From Brevibacillus porteri (GTDB lineage Bacteria; Bacillota; Bacilli; Brevibacillales; Brevibacillaceae), in the NCBI RefSeq assembly GCF_003013475.1, contig NZ_PXZO01000027.1, positions 1 to 64,000 of the forward strand: a stretch of DNA of 64,000 bases. Direction: 5' to 3'. Each line of letters opens with the position of its first letter. Within the stretch, counting starts at the first letter, position 1. The position numbers and the translations under genes were made by a program. Below the pieces are notes generated by a model that was not told the origin of the DNA, ran no database searches, and saw only the letters and a list, made by a program, of their open reading frames with translations. This document shows positions 54,602-63,524 of the stretch, piece after piece.

Positions 54602-55681
54602 TCAGTTAGCAATAGCTGGAATCGACTTCTTTTTACGTCCGTACGTCAGGAAGCGCCACAGCTTTTCCATCGGCCCTCGGTTAAAACGCTTCAGCCACAG
54701 CCAGCTTACGAGTAATTGAAACGCATAGATCGGCAGCGCAAGCAAAAGCCAAGAAGAGAGCGGCATTGCCGTAATACCAAACAAAGGAATCAGAATGGTC
54801 ATGATGACGGTCTGACCCAAATAAGTCGTTAACCCCATTTGTCCCGTGTAGGCAAATGGCTGGAGAACCTTCCGTGCCGGCTCACGATCCAGCAACAGAA
54901 ACAAGCTGGCTATGAAGCACAGCGCCATAGGTAGCGTACTCAGATCAACCAATATTTTATTCGCCTGTTCAAGCTTTAGACCAAAGCCGACACCGCTAGC
55001 CCAAACAATCCCTGCTGCGATCGGAAGACTGATTACAAGAGTAGTAGCAGCGATTCGTTTCAACAACGGCTTATGCTCGCGAATTTGAGCAATCAAACCG
55101 CGTTTTCCCGCATACAAACCAAACAGGAACATCACGAAAATCGGTATCATTGTCGACTGTAATGATGCGATAAACGGATAGACTTCTTGACCATTGAGCG
55201 TCTGTACGAGCGCCACACCTTGAGTGAGCATGTACACTCCTCCCAAACTGGCTGCCCATACTAGAATCGTAGAAGACTTTCTTCGATAAAAAGGCATCAG
55301 TAAAAAGCCGAGGAGTGCGTACACCGTCAAAATATCGCCAAACCACAAAATGACGTGAATCACACCAATGAAAAACATCGCGAACAACCGTCTGCTGAAG
55401 AGACGAAATACTTTTTGTCCACGCTGTTCAGCCCGTGACATAAAAATGTAAAAACCTAAGCCAAATAGAAACGAAAAGATCCCGAAAAATTTCGTCTGAA
55501 TGAATAAATCATAGCTTAAGCGAATCCATGCATCGATCCCTGCCTCTATTGGCATACGAACGTCTTCCGAATACATGATAAAGCCTGGCAAGTTCACCAG
55601 CAAAATCCCGAACAATGCCAATCCCCTTACAATATCAATAGAATAAATCCGATCCTTCTGTGCGATTGGTTCAGCCTGCAT
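54602..55681 (-). CDS. DUF418 domain membrane protein
   Basis: About ten-helix integral membrane protein of the DUF418/YeiB family (359 aa), with the start region YSIDIVRGLALFGILLVN, a DUF1624-like N-terminal half and the C-terminal DUF418 domain (QMGLTTYLGQTVIMTI, FAYTGQMGL). The function is unknown; relatives may be acyltransferase-like. I prefer ATG 55681, nine bases after a G-run; an ATG at 55690 overlaps the G-run. A hairpin precedes the ribosome site. Confidence 0.88.
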   Translation of the reverse strand: MQAEPIAQKDRIYSIDIVRGLALFGILLVNLPGFIMYSEDVRMPIEAGIDAWIRLSYDLFIQTKFFGIFSFLFGLGFYIFMSRAEQRGQKVFRLFSRRLFAMFFIGVIHVILWFGDILTVYALLGFLLMPFYRRKSSTILVWAASLGGVYMLTQGVALVQTLNGQEVYPFIASLQSTMIPIFVMFLFGLYAGKRGLIAQIREHKPLLKRIAATTLVISLPIAAGIVWASGVGFGLKLEQANKILVDLSTLPMALCFIASLFLLLDREPARKVLQPFAYTGQMGLTTYLGQTVIMTILIPLFGITAMPLSSWLLLALPIYAFQLLVSWLWLKRFNRGPMEKLWRFLTYGRKKKSIPAIAN

Positions 55682-55695
55682 ATTCGTCATTCCCC

Positions 55696-55716
55696 CCCTG
55701 CTGTCATCTAGCAGGG
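55696..55716 (-). promoter_or_regulatory. Hairpin just upstream of the DUF418 ribosome site
   Basis: CCCTGCT/AGCAGGG with a seven-base loop. On the transcript the 3' arm ends in the G-run used as the ribosome site, so the fold may affect translation start. This is inferred. Confidence 0.4.
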
Positions 55717-55788
55717 TTCAGTATAGGTTACATATACTGGTCAAAACTATCGATTCACCTTACATCTACCTTACAGGCTTGTTATCTT

Positions 55789-56703
55789 TTATGTCCGTCC
55801 CCCCGACTGAACAAGTGGCATCGGTGGATACAAGGAATGCAAGATTTCCATAAAATGCTGGGCTGGCTCGCTAATCCCTGCTTTGGGTACCAGCAAATAA
55901 GAAGCGACCTTCGGTAAAACAAGGCCAGGTGTGGGCAATTCAATAAAACGGTTTTCAAACAAATCCCGATCGACAGCCGTCCGAGGCAAAAAGGAAACGC
56001 CCAAACCATCCTCGATGAATCGCTTTGTAATGTCTACCTGCGAAACAGCCATCGTACGCAAGGAAAGCCCCCTCTGACGCAAAAGCAACAGCAACTCATC
56101 CCAGTAGCCCGGGTGATTGTGGGTCAGCAGACGGTTCGCTTGCACCTCTTGCTCCCAATCAGGCAAGGGCGCCTCCATATCTCCGCCACTGTGAGGGACT
56201 GCAAAAACGACAGGATCTTCGTACAAAAGATAAGTAGACAACTGGAATTCTCCCGGCACCATCCGGGTTAAGCCCAGATCAGCTTGTCCATTCTGAACCA
56301 GCGGGCCAATTTCCACGGAGTCGACAATTTTAATCGAGAGATCTACATCGGGATAGAGCTTGGTGTAACGGTGCAACAAATGGGAAAAACGAGCACGGGC
56401 AATAATCGGTGAAACAGCCAGTTGCAGCTTTTCCCGATAGCCCTGTCTCCAAGCCTGCAAATCTTCCATACTGTTATGCCACTGTTGAAGGAGTCCTTTT
56501 GCATGTGGCAGGTAGCGTTTGCCCGCTGCTGTTAACCGAACGCGTTTGCCAACCCGTTCAAACAGCTTGATCCCCAATTCCTTTTCCAATTGTCGTATAT
56601 GCTGGCTGACAGTAGGCTGCGCAATAAACAACGCTTCTGCTGTCTGGTGAAAATTTTCTGTCGTGGCCGCCACCATAAACGTTTGCAGCACGCGAAAATC
56701 CAC
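55789..56703 (-). CDS. LysR-family transcriptional regulator
   Basis: Regulator of 304 aa with N-terminal winged helix (about 1-60: VLQTFMVAATTENFHQTAEA, AQPTVSQHIRQLEKELG) and a LysR effector domain (about 90-295) of the CysL/CynR shape. Start is a GTG with GGGGGAG upstream; the 16 earlier codons lack a ribosome site. It is divergent from the large membrane-anchored gene, which is a possible target. Confidence 0.94.
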   Translation of the reverse strand: MDFRVLQTFMVAATTENFHQTAEALFIAQPTVSQHIRQLEKELGIKLFERVGKRVRLTAAGKRYLPHAKGLLQQWHNSMEDLQAWRQGYREKLQLAVSPIIARARFSHLLHRYTKLYPDVDLSIKIVDSVEIGPLVQNGQADLGLTRMVPGEFQLSTYLLYEDPVVFAVPHSGGDMEAPLPDWEQEVQANRLLTHNHPGYWDELLLLLRQRGLSLRTMAVSQVDITKRFIEDGLGVSFLPRTAVDRDLFENRFIELPTPGLVLPKVASYLLVPKAGISEPAQHFMEILHSLYPPMPLVQSGGRT

Positions 56704-56913
56704 GTGATCTCCCCCCTGCTGTCGCTTTTTCTTTGTTCTATATGCATACAAAAGAAGGAGGAACGCAACTATTTGGGTCTTTCTTCCTCTTTTTTGAAGA
56801 ATTTTACTGGAAATCGTTCCCCTTCATCCTCCTTATGGTACAATACAAAATCGAGTGCGCAAAATCATTACGCACATCGTACTCACCAAAGAGAGAGCAA
56901 AAAGGGGAGAGAA

Positions 56914-58563
56914 ATGATGGAAACTGCAACAAACGTGAACCCACCGCGCAAAAGCAAGAAAAAAGTATGGTTGATCGCGGGGGCAGCGGCTGTCGTTGTG
57001 TTGGGTGGATTAGGTACCGCCTATGCCAAGTACGATTTGTTTAAGAGCGCTAAAACGATTTACCTGCAAGCGGAAGCGGAGAGCATGATGAAGTTTTCAA
57101 GCGACGTATCCAAAGCTTACGGGGAATACCAAGACTACATGAAGCCATACCTGGAAAAACCAGTTCACTCCACTGCTGAGGTAAGTGAAATTGCCCTAGA
57201 TGCAACGATCCCAGACCCGGAAGCAAAAAAAATTCTCGACATGCTGGGCAAAGCGAAGCTCGTGATGCAAAGCAACATCGATGAACAGAAAAATCAGCAA
57301 TCTGGTAATCTGGAAGTTCACCTTCAAGATAAAAAGCTGGCTACTCTTGAGTACTTCATGAATGATTCCGTGATGGGCTTCAAGCTGCCAGAGTTTTACT
57401 CGAAATACGCTTATATGGACCTGAAAGATCGCGATGCTCTTAAGGAAAAGATGGGCGAAGAACTGCCAAAACGCATTGTAAGCTATAGCGATTTGTATGA
57501 AGCGATCAATTTTAATCAAGATGAACTCAAAACAGTAATGACTCCGTATGCCGTGCTGTATGCTGACAGCATCAAAGACAGCCAGGTAAGCATCAAGAAA
57601 GACGTTTCTTTCTCTGAAGAAGGACTCAAGGAAGATGCACGTGAGATCACGATTACTTTTAATGACGCAGAAGGCGCGGCTCTCGCGAAGCAAATCGCAG
57701 AGAAGGCAAAAGCTGACCAAAAGTTGTTTGACCTGATCTACAGTCGCTACCACAATGTGGCTACACTGATGCTCGACAGCGGCTACAAAGTAGAAGAAAT
57801 CAGCAAAGAAGAATTCAAGAAAAATTACGAGCAAGCCTTTGATGACATCATCAAGGACACACAAGACACCGACACGAAATCAACCGATCAATTGAGAATG
57901 GTCGTACTCGTGGACGGCGACCATCAAATCTTGTCCCGCAAGCTCTTGTTCGATGACAAAGAGAAAAAAGATCAGCTGGTCTACAGCAGTGTTTCCTACG
58001 ATAAAGGTGCAGAAACGTACTACCGTTACTCCCTGCACAACCTGTCTGATCTGCAAAGTGGCGAAATGTCCTTCACGTACAGAGCGACAGAAGAAAAAGA
58101 CAAAACAAAGGGCAAGTTCAGCATCCTGGCGAAAGAAACCGACCAGCCAATTCTGGACTTCTCGACTACTTTCGAGACAACCAAGCAAGACAAGAAAAAA
58201 ACCGGAAAGTATGACTTTGCACTCGTAGCAGCAGACGAATATTCCTCCAACCCTGTTGCTCTGACCGGTAATGTTACCGTGAACGAGACGAAGACGGACA
58301 ATGGTGTAGATTCTGATGGCACGGTAAAAGTGAACTTCTCGAACCCTACCCCAGATATGCCAAAAGGCTTTAGCTTCAAGCTGAAGTCCAAAGCAGAATT
58401 CGGCAAAGCACTGGAAATTCCAGCTATGACTGCTGACAACTCCATCAACTTCGCTACTGTGACTGACCAACAAATGATGGAAGCACAACAAGAAGTCATG
58501 CAAAACGCAGAAAAATTCATGACTGAACACGCTGAACTCGTGCAACAGTTCATGATGCCTTAG
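56914..58563 (+). CDS. Membrane-anchored protein of unknown function
   Basis: A 549-aa protein with a short basic cytoplasmic tail (RKSKKKVW), one membrane helix (about 20-40) and a long extracytoplasmic region rich in Lys/Asp/Glu with alternating helical and beta segments. From memory it resembles the DUF6583 group of Paenibacillaceae, but I cannot confirm this. MM start at 56914 has AAAGGGGAGAG upstream; the frame is open much further but only antisense to the LysR gene. It is divergent from LysR and has its own terminator. Confidence 0.8.
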   Translation: MMETATNVNPPRKSKKKVWLIAGAAAVVVLGGLGTAYAKYDLFKSAKTIYLQAEAESMMKFSSDVSKAYGEYQDYMKPYLEKPVHSTAEVSEIALDATIPDPEAKKILDMLGKAKLVMQSNIDEQKNQQSGNLEVHLQDKKLATLEYFMNDSVMGFKLPEFYSKYAYMDLKDRDALKEKMGEELPKRIVSYSDLYEAINFNQDELKTVMTPYAVLYADSIKDSQVSIKKDVSFSEEGLKEDAREITITFNDAEGAALAKQIAEKAKADQKLFDLIYSRYHNVATLMLDSGYKVEEISKEEFKKNYEQAFDDIIKDTQDTDTKSTDQLRMVVLVDGDHQILSRKLLFDDKEKKDQLVYSSVSYDKGAETYYRYSLHNLSDLQSGEMSFTYRATEEKDKTKGKFSILAKETDQPILDFSTTFETTKQDKKKTGKYDFALVAADEYSSNPVALTGNVTVNETKTDNGVDSDGTVKVNFSNPTPDMPKGFSFKLKSKAEFGKALEIPAMTADNSINFATVTDQQMMEAQQEVMQNAEKFMTEHAELVQQFMMP

Positions 58564-58876
58564 TTGTTTCGTGATAAGAAGAATCTGCTCGTAATGGTCA
58601 AAGCTATATGATAGTCATTGAAAAAGTGGCAAGCTGACATCGGTCCCCAACTGATGTCAGCTTTTTTTAGTTTCCTAAGTATTCTAAATATGCGAACGAT
58701 CGCCAACACGCTGACTATTTTGCAGAATAAACACACTCAATCGTTATTATCCCCCTAACTCCTTATTCTTTGAGTATTTACCCTAACAATGATCAACGCA
58801 TTTATCTCGCGAATATTTACAATGATGTTATTTTTTTGATATTTTATATTAATAAAAATATCTCAGGAGGTAAAAA
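58564..58876. other. Intergenic region before the toxin-like gene
   Basis: About 310 bases: the terminator of the preceding gene (58631-58668), then an increasingly A+T-rich stretch that probably holds the promoter of the secreted-protein gene (TTTACA near 58815 is a possible -35). The ribosome site AGGAGG is at 58865-58870. Confidence 0.5.
58631..58668 (+). terminator. Terminator after the membrane-anchored gene
   Basis: Perfect stem AAGCTGACATC/GATGTCAGCTT with an 11-base loop and a seven-T run. Confidence 0.93.
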
Positions 58877-58915
58877 AAGAAAAAAATTAAAAAGGGATTT
58901 ATTTGGTTTACAGTT

Positions 58916-59608
58916 ATGTCCTTACTTTCCTTATCTAACTTAATTGTAACCAATGATGCCTATGCTTTAGCTAAAAATGGTTTGAGATCACAAGTTGCTT
59001 TAAACATTACGACAGCGAGTGTAAATACTCCTAATGATACAGATGTAGTACCTTTGGCGATGTCTTTACAAGAAAAGATAGAAACATATGACTTAGCTGC
59101 TATTGAAACATCAGGGATTATTTTTTCTGACACTCTAGAGTTTACTGATTGGGATGAGATAACTGGTGAAGAGTTTACTGTCTTTGTAACAGTGAATGCT
59201 AGTGGACAGATAACATATGTCAATGATAGTGCGCATTCTCCTCAACAAATAGATGCATTCAAAAAGAAAAAGAGAAAGAGACCTGCTTCGGTACCAACTA
59301 AAACGAATGGTGGATTTGACGCAAAAGACTTTATCACTGATCATGCTTACACTAAACATAAGTATGATCCGTCAATTAAATCTACGAGTTCAAAAACTCA
59401 GTACGGAAAAAACGTAAATGTAAAAAAATTACGTGAAGTAACCGAAGCTGATGATGTGAAAAAAGTTAGAAGTACGAAGTACAATGTTACATTTTATTAT
59501 AAAAGTTTCAAGAATAATATAAGTACAAGCGATACTCCAACTGATCAACATGTCGTTATCATAAATAATTCGGTTCCTGATAGAAGCACACAATACCCAA
59601 TGTTCTAG
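58916..59608 (+). CDS. Secreted toxin-like protein, start codon probably lost
   Basis: A+T-rich gene (unlike its neighbours) whose open frame has an ATG at 58916 (230 aa). The true start is probably 13 codons earlier: AGGAGG is at 58865-58870, the frame reads KKIKKGFIWFTVMSLLSL... ending in NDAYA, a perfect signal peptide, but the expected ATG at about 58876-58879 reads AAG because one T is missing in a run of A. The mature part has a KKKKRKRP linker and a C-terminal 100 residues with DHAYTKHKYD, KTQYGKNVNV, FNISTSDTPT-like NNISTSDTPTDQH and RSTQYP. This pattern resembles SAR2788-type putative toxins / RNase-like toxin domains. Toxin function is inference. Confidence 0.6.
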   Translation: MSLLSLSNLIVTNDAYALAKNGLRSQVALNITTASVNTPNDTDVVPLAMSLQEKIETYDLAAIETSGIIFSDTLEFTDWDEITGEEFTVFVTVNASGQITYVNDSAHSPQQIDAFKKKKRKRPASVPTKTNGGFDAKDFITDHAYTKHKYDPSIKSTSSKTQYGKNVNVKKLREVTEADDVKKVRSTKYNVTFYYKSFKNNISTSDTPTDQHVVIINNSVPDRSTQYPMF

Positions 59609-59747
59609 AAAAGCTCACTCTTTGAACCAAGTACCTCTTCTTCTAAAAGTCACTAGAGGAAATTAAAACAACCGAATCACTAAATATTCAATTTCCTCTG
59701 GAGTTAAGCGAATAGAAAATGCAACAAAATAAGGATGCGTGATACAC

Positions 59748-60173
59748 ATGCATAAAGCAGGGCAAAGTTATGTACACTCAAGATCCAGGGTTGGGATAAA
59801 CCGTAACGTTTTAGAAGAAATAAAAGATGTCATTCGATATCTTGATACCGAACCTGACGAATACATGGAAGTCGATCAAATTACAAAAATCAGTCAAAAA
59901 TCGTTATTGTTTTCACTAAATAGCTATGGTATCAACCAGAAATCGGAAGCGACTCTAACAAGTAGAGAAAGAGGGTCCTCTATGAAAAAAATAAAACAGA
60001 CATATGCTTATTTGGAATGCCAAAATAAACAAGAGAGTGATATTGTCGATGTCCTTTATGAACATATGGAGTCCATTGAGAAAGAGCCTAATGAATACGT
60101 AGAGATAGGACAAATCGTCAAATTACGTACGAACACTTTTCTGCTAATTATAAATCACTATCATGCTGATTAA
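59748..60173 (+). CDS. Small protein with duplicated domain (candidate immunity protein)
   Basis: Cytoplasmic 141-aa protein, A+T-rich like the gene before it. It contains two copies of one short domain: EEIKDVIRYLDTEPDEYMEV (about 21-40), then QITKISQKSLLFSLNSY, and again SDIVDVLYEHMESIEKEPNEYVEI (about 94-117), then QIVKLRTNTFLLIINHY. AAGGA lies 12 bases before this ATG; a GTG at 59739 is another start. A second ATG at 59982 has AAAGAGGG upstream, so the second copy could also be made alone. Its position after a toxin-like gene suggests immunity; not proven. Confidence 0.6.
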   Translation: MHKAGQSYVHSRSRVGINRNVLEEIKDVIRYLDTEPDEYMEVDQITKISQKSLLFSLNSYGINQKSEATLTSRERGSSMKKIKQTYAYLECQNKQESDIVDVLYEHMESIEKEPNEYVEIGQIVKLRTNTFLLIINHYHAD

Positions 60174-60176
60174 TAG

Positions 60177-60203
60177 GGGGACCTCCTTAGGGAGGTCCTT
60201 TCT
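60177..60203. terminator. Terminator between the immunity-like and YdjM-type genes
   Basis: Stem GGACCTCC/GGAGGTCC with loop TTAG, then CTTTCT; on the other strand it ends with CCCCC. Confidence 0.75.
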
Positions 60204-60218
60204 CCATGTCCATTCTTC

Positions 60219-60653
60219 TTACTGATAACCTCTGATCACGATATACACAATTGCTACATAAAACACGATTCGATCCACAGTCCGATACATCGATTTGGAC
60301 ACCCGAATACCGAGCCATCCCACTCGTAACGGCCACAATAACTGAATGCGGCCCACCAGCATATCGCTGATCAGATGGGACAATATCCCCCACAGAGCTG
60401 CCATAGCGGCCGGAGAATCACCAAATAGCAGAAATGGAAGGAACAATATTACCCATGAGTGTGTCACTGTTCGATGACCGAATCCTTTTTGCAGCATTTT
60501 GGATACAGGTCCCATCAAGTTTCCGAGCTTGCTATTTGCCTGATCGATATCAGGTACGAGTGCCATTGTCGCGCCAATGACGCTGCCCTTCCATGAAGGA
60601 TAGGCGCAGTAGCCTGCGATGGCACCAAGTGCCATATGTGTTTTCCAATTCAT
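60219..60653 (-). CDS. YdjM-type membrane-bound metal-dependent hydrolase
   Basis: Integral membrane protein of 144 aa (DUF457/YdjM family), with three to four helices. Conserved metal-binding pattern: THMALGAIAGY (His), LVPDIDQANS, GHRTVTHSW and LSHLISDML. Family members are predicted phospholipid or nucleotide phosphohydrolases. The start ATG has GAAAGG upstream. Monocistronic. Confidence 0.85.
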   Translation of the reverse strand: MNWKTHMALGAIAGYCAYPSWKGSVIGATMALVPDIDQANSKLGNLMGPVSKMLQKGFGHRTVTHSWVILFLPFLLFGDSPAAMAALWGILSHLISDMLVGRIQLLWPLRVGWLGIRVSKSMYRTVDRIVFYVAIVYIVIRGYQ

Positions 60654-60742
60654 TCGCCTTTCACACCGTCTTTCTAAGATAGTCTAATGAGCTTATGTAC
60701 GGTTAGTGGAATGGCAAACCAATACCTTCATACATACGGATT

Positions 60743-61105
60743 CTACGTCTCCAACAAGGACATAAAGCTCTCCGGATCGAGTCCATCTCCTTCGATCACG
60801 ATTGCCGTCATTCCGGTTTCACTGCCTGACTCGTGCCCTTCCCCTGTGATCCAAAATGCTGCTTGTCCACTTTGGATCGGGATGCGCGCTGTACCCTCAC
60901 CGCGTACCCAGCCCTCTCCGCTCACCACTAGAAAAAGCTGAGGGCAAGTCGCCGGATGATAACCGACAATCCCGCCTGGCTCCAGATGGATACACCCGAT
61001 CGAAACCGCTTCGGGCGTGCGCATAACACGAGAAATCGTCGCCTGGACGGAATTATAGCGGTCAATCGTTTTGCCTACTTGCTGATCAAATCGAAATCGT
61101 TTCAT
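60743..61105 (-). CDS. Cupin domain protein
   Basis: Small single-domain cupin (120 aa): one beta-barrel with GCIHLEPGGIVGYHPATCPQ (metal-type first motif without the full His set) and a second motif SGQAAFWITGEGHESG. The reaction is unknown; many act as sugar isomerases or sensors. ATG 61105 has GGAGG seven bases upstream. The frame is open 15 codons earlier. Confidence 0.85.
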   Translation of the reverse strand: MKRFRFDQQVGKTIDRYNSVQATISRVMRTPEAVSIGCIHLEPGGIVGYHPATCPQLFLVVSGEGWVRGEGTARIPIQSGQAAFWITGEGHESGSETGMTAIVIEGDGLDPESFMSLLET

Positions 61106-61698
61106 ACTTTCGCCTCCGCTTTTTGACATGTAAGCCTTATCATAGCGCAACTAGAGGCGCTGTGACAGACTCATCTCCCACGATTACTGCCGAAACCATA
61201 TATTTTGGTAGTCGACAAGAGCAAAATGGTAAGCAGAAATATCCCCAGTCGGATTCCTTCGTAATGTTTGCATTCGCATTTCATTTTGTTTTTTGAAAAA
61301 TCGGGTGAATGCATCTGCGAGGTTTTGGAGGGAGGATTGAAGGACGGTGCTTTCTATCTCTTGGACAGGGCAGTTCCTTTTTTAACAGTGGCAGTTGAAC
61401 CCCACAGAAGGAGTTTATCACAACAGGAACGTATGTTCTACAAAAATATTGAGAAATTTAACTAAAAAAGCAACAAAGCACTTACCTCTCGGGACAGATT
61501 TATCCCCCACTTTCGCCAAGCTAGGCAAGGCTTAGCAGTGGGCGTATTCTCGGCTGTTATGATTCACCATATGCGATTCTATACGCCTGTTGACAAAGCA
61601 GGATCGAGAGCAGGAATCGTGTGGAAATTAGCGTAAACGAAAAAACACCCCTCAGAATCTTTCTGTCGATTCTAAGCGGTGTTTCTTGTGGCGAAGCT
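61106..61698. other. Gap between cupin and chemoreceptor genes
   Basis: About 590 bases without a convincing gene. It holds the MCP terminator (61640-61687) and an imperfect palindrome 61510-61545 (CCCACT...CCAAGC / GCTTAG...AGTGGG). One plus-strand frame from about 61465, broken by a single TAG at about 61531, reads on to the TAA near 61635 and could be a decayed gene. I cannot name it. Confidence 0.4.
61640..61687 (-). terminator. Terminator after the chemoreceptor gene
   Basis: Minus-strand stem AAACACC/GGTGTTT with inner AGAATC/GATTCT, then a T-run. Confidence 0.82.
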
Positions 61699-63384
61699 TT
61701 ATACCTTGAAATGGCCAATCAGTTTTTCCAAATCATCTGCAAGACTCGCCAACGATGCAGCCGAGGCGTGAATTTCCTCCATCGAGGCAAGCTGTTCTTC
61801 TGTAGCAGACGAGACTTCCAGCGAGTGAGAGACAGCCGATTGCGCTACAGTGGCAATCATTTGCATCGATTGTCCGACCTTGCCTGTACGTTCCGTAAGA
61901 GTATGTGCGGCAGTCGATACTTCTTGAATTTCATTCGTTACGCCCACAACCGCATCGCGAATATGTGAGAACGCTTCTCCGGCCCTTGCGACGCCCCCCA
62001 TACCCTCTGACACTTCTTGAGAACCTTTTTCCATCGTGAGGACCGCTTCGTTCGTCTCCATTTGGATCGACGCTACCAGCTGGGAAATTTCTTGCGCCGA
62101 TGCAGATGCTTGCTCCGCCAGCTTTCGCACTTCATCCGCGACGACCGCAAAGCCTCTGCCATGCTCGCCCGCCCTCGCCGCTTCGATCGCAGCATTCAAT
62201 GCCAAGAGATTCGTCTGACCTGAAATCTGCGTAATGACTTCGACGATTTGGCCGATTTGTTCGGAGCGTTTTCCTAAACCACCTACCAGTGCAGTCAAAT
62301 GCTCCATAGTTTCTCCGATCCCGTCCATCTGGGATACCGACTGCTGGATGGTTCGATCCCCATCTGTCGCCAGCTCTGAGGTACTTGCAGCCGCAGCAGA
62401 CACGCTTTGCGCACGTGCTGCAATTTTTTCAATTCCTGCTGAAATTTCTTCGACCTCCTGCTGACTCTCCTCTACGTTTTGGGATTGCCTGTCCGTTCCT
62501 TCCGTCATTTCCTGGATCGTGATGGCGATCTGTTCCGTAGCTTGGCTCGTTTGCTTCGAGCTCGCTGTCAGTTGTTCAGCTGCGGCTGCAACCTGCTGGG
62601 CATGCTCGCGAACCTGAGAAATCAGCTCTCGTAAATTGGCGAGCATCCGGTTGAATGAGCCTGCCAACTGTCCAATCTCGTCTTTTGAAAAGACGGTCAA
62701 CTCTTGCGTCAAATCTCCTTTTCCGTCAGCGATATCATGGAGCTGTTTGTTCACCCGATGCAGCGGTGCCACAATCGAGCGAATCAGAAGACCCCCAACC
62801 ACAATCGCAACGAGAATTCCCACTACATTAAAAAACAACTGAATCATGGCTGAAATTCCTTCGTTCTCCGCCAGCTCCTGTTGATCTACCTTGATTTCAT
62901 TACGCACCTCTTCAACCAATCCACTCACAACCGAATCCATTTCTTTTCTCGCTTGCCGTTCCTGACCAAAATGGTGCGAGATAGCCTCTTCACGTAGTCC
63001 ATTATCCAGTGACTCTACCGCTTTATCGCTCGATTCCAAATAGGACTTGTATAACCTCTCTGCTTCTTCCATTTTTTCACGATGATGAGAAGACTCAAGG
63101 GAACTGCTCATTTTGGCAAACAGGCTGTCCACCTTTGCTGCCTTTTCCTTCAATTCCATTCGAAATTCTTCATCGCTCGTTAACAAATAGGCTCGCTCGT
63201 CATTATTTCGACCCGTCATGATAAACTGCATTTCTCGCAGGTCGGTCAATAATTTTTCCTCTTCGATAATTTTTGTGTAGGATGCCTTCATTGCTGACAT
63301 TTGCACGTACATATACGTACCTGAACCGAACATGACTGCCAATATGATACCAAAAGCCAGGATGATTTTTGTTCTGATTTTCAC
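61699..63384 (-). CDS. Methyl-accepting chemotaxis protein
   Basis: Transmembrane chemoreceptor (561 aa), starting at GTG with GGGAGG eight bases upstream. It has a first helix (about 7-27), an extracellular four-helix-bundle domain (about 30-185), second helix (about 187-207), HAMP domain (about 206-260) and a cytoplasmic signalling domain with the hairpin-tip motif [34 protein letters not shown]. It signals to CheA through CheW; the ligand is unknown. Monocistronic. Confidence 0.96.
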   Translation of the reverse strand: MKIRTKIILAFGIILAVMFGSGTYMYVQMSAMKASYTKIIEEEKLLTDLREMQFIMTGRNNDERAYLLTSDEEFRMELKEKAAKVDSLFAKMSSSLESSHHREKMEEAERLYKSYLESSDKAVESLDNGLREEAISHHFGQERQARKEMDSVVSGLVEEVRNEIKVDQQELAENEGISAMIQLFFNVVGILVAIVVGGLLIRSIVAPLHRVNKQLHDIADGKGDLTQELTVFSKDEIGQLAGSFNRMLANLRELISQVREHAQQVAAAAEQLTASSKQTSQATEQIAITIQEMTEGTDRQSQNVEESQQEVEEISAGIEKIAARAQSVSAAAASTSELATDGDRTIQQSVSQMDGIGETMEHLTALVGGLGKRSEQIGQIVEVITQISGQTNLLALNAAIEAARAGEHGRGFAVVADEVRKLAEQASASAQEISQLVASIQMETNEAVLTMEKGSQEVSEGMGGVARAGEAFSHIRDAVVGVTNEIQEVSTAAHTLTERTGKVGQSMQMIATVAQSAVSHSLEVSSATEEQLASMEEIHASAASLASLADDLEKLIGHFKV

Positions 63385-63458
63385 AAGGTGTGCCTCCCGT
63401 CATCTGCTACTCTTGTTCATACCCAGCTCCTCCTTGCTTCAAACACTTTGATGTGCAA

Positions 63459-63490
63459 ACAAAAAACCGCCAGATACCATCCTGACGGTT
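63459..63490 (-). terminator. Terminator after the epimerase gene
   Basis: Stem AACCGTCAG/CTGGCGGTT (one G-T) followed by TTTTGTTTG on the minus strand. Confidence 0.85.
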
Positions 63491-63524
63491 CAAACAGACT
63501 ATGCACGAAACTCCGTGCTACATA

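Noticed and set aside
61268-61465. 65-codon open frame before the chemoreceptor terminator
   Set aside because: Starts at TTG with no ribosome site and shows no recognisable motif.
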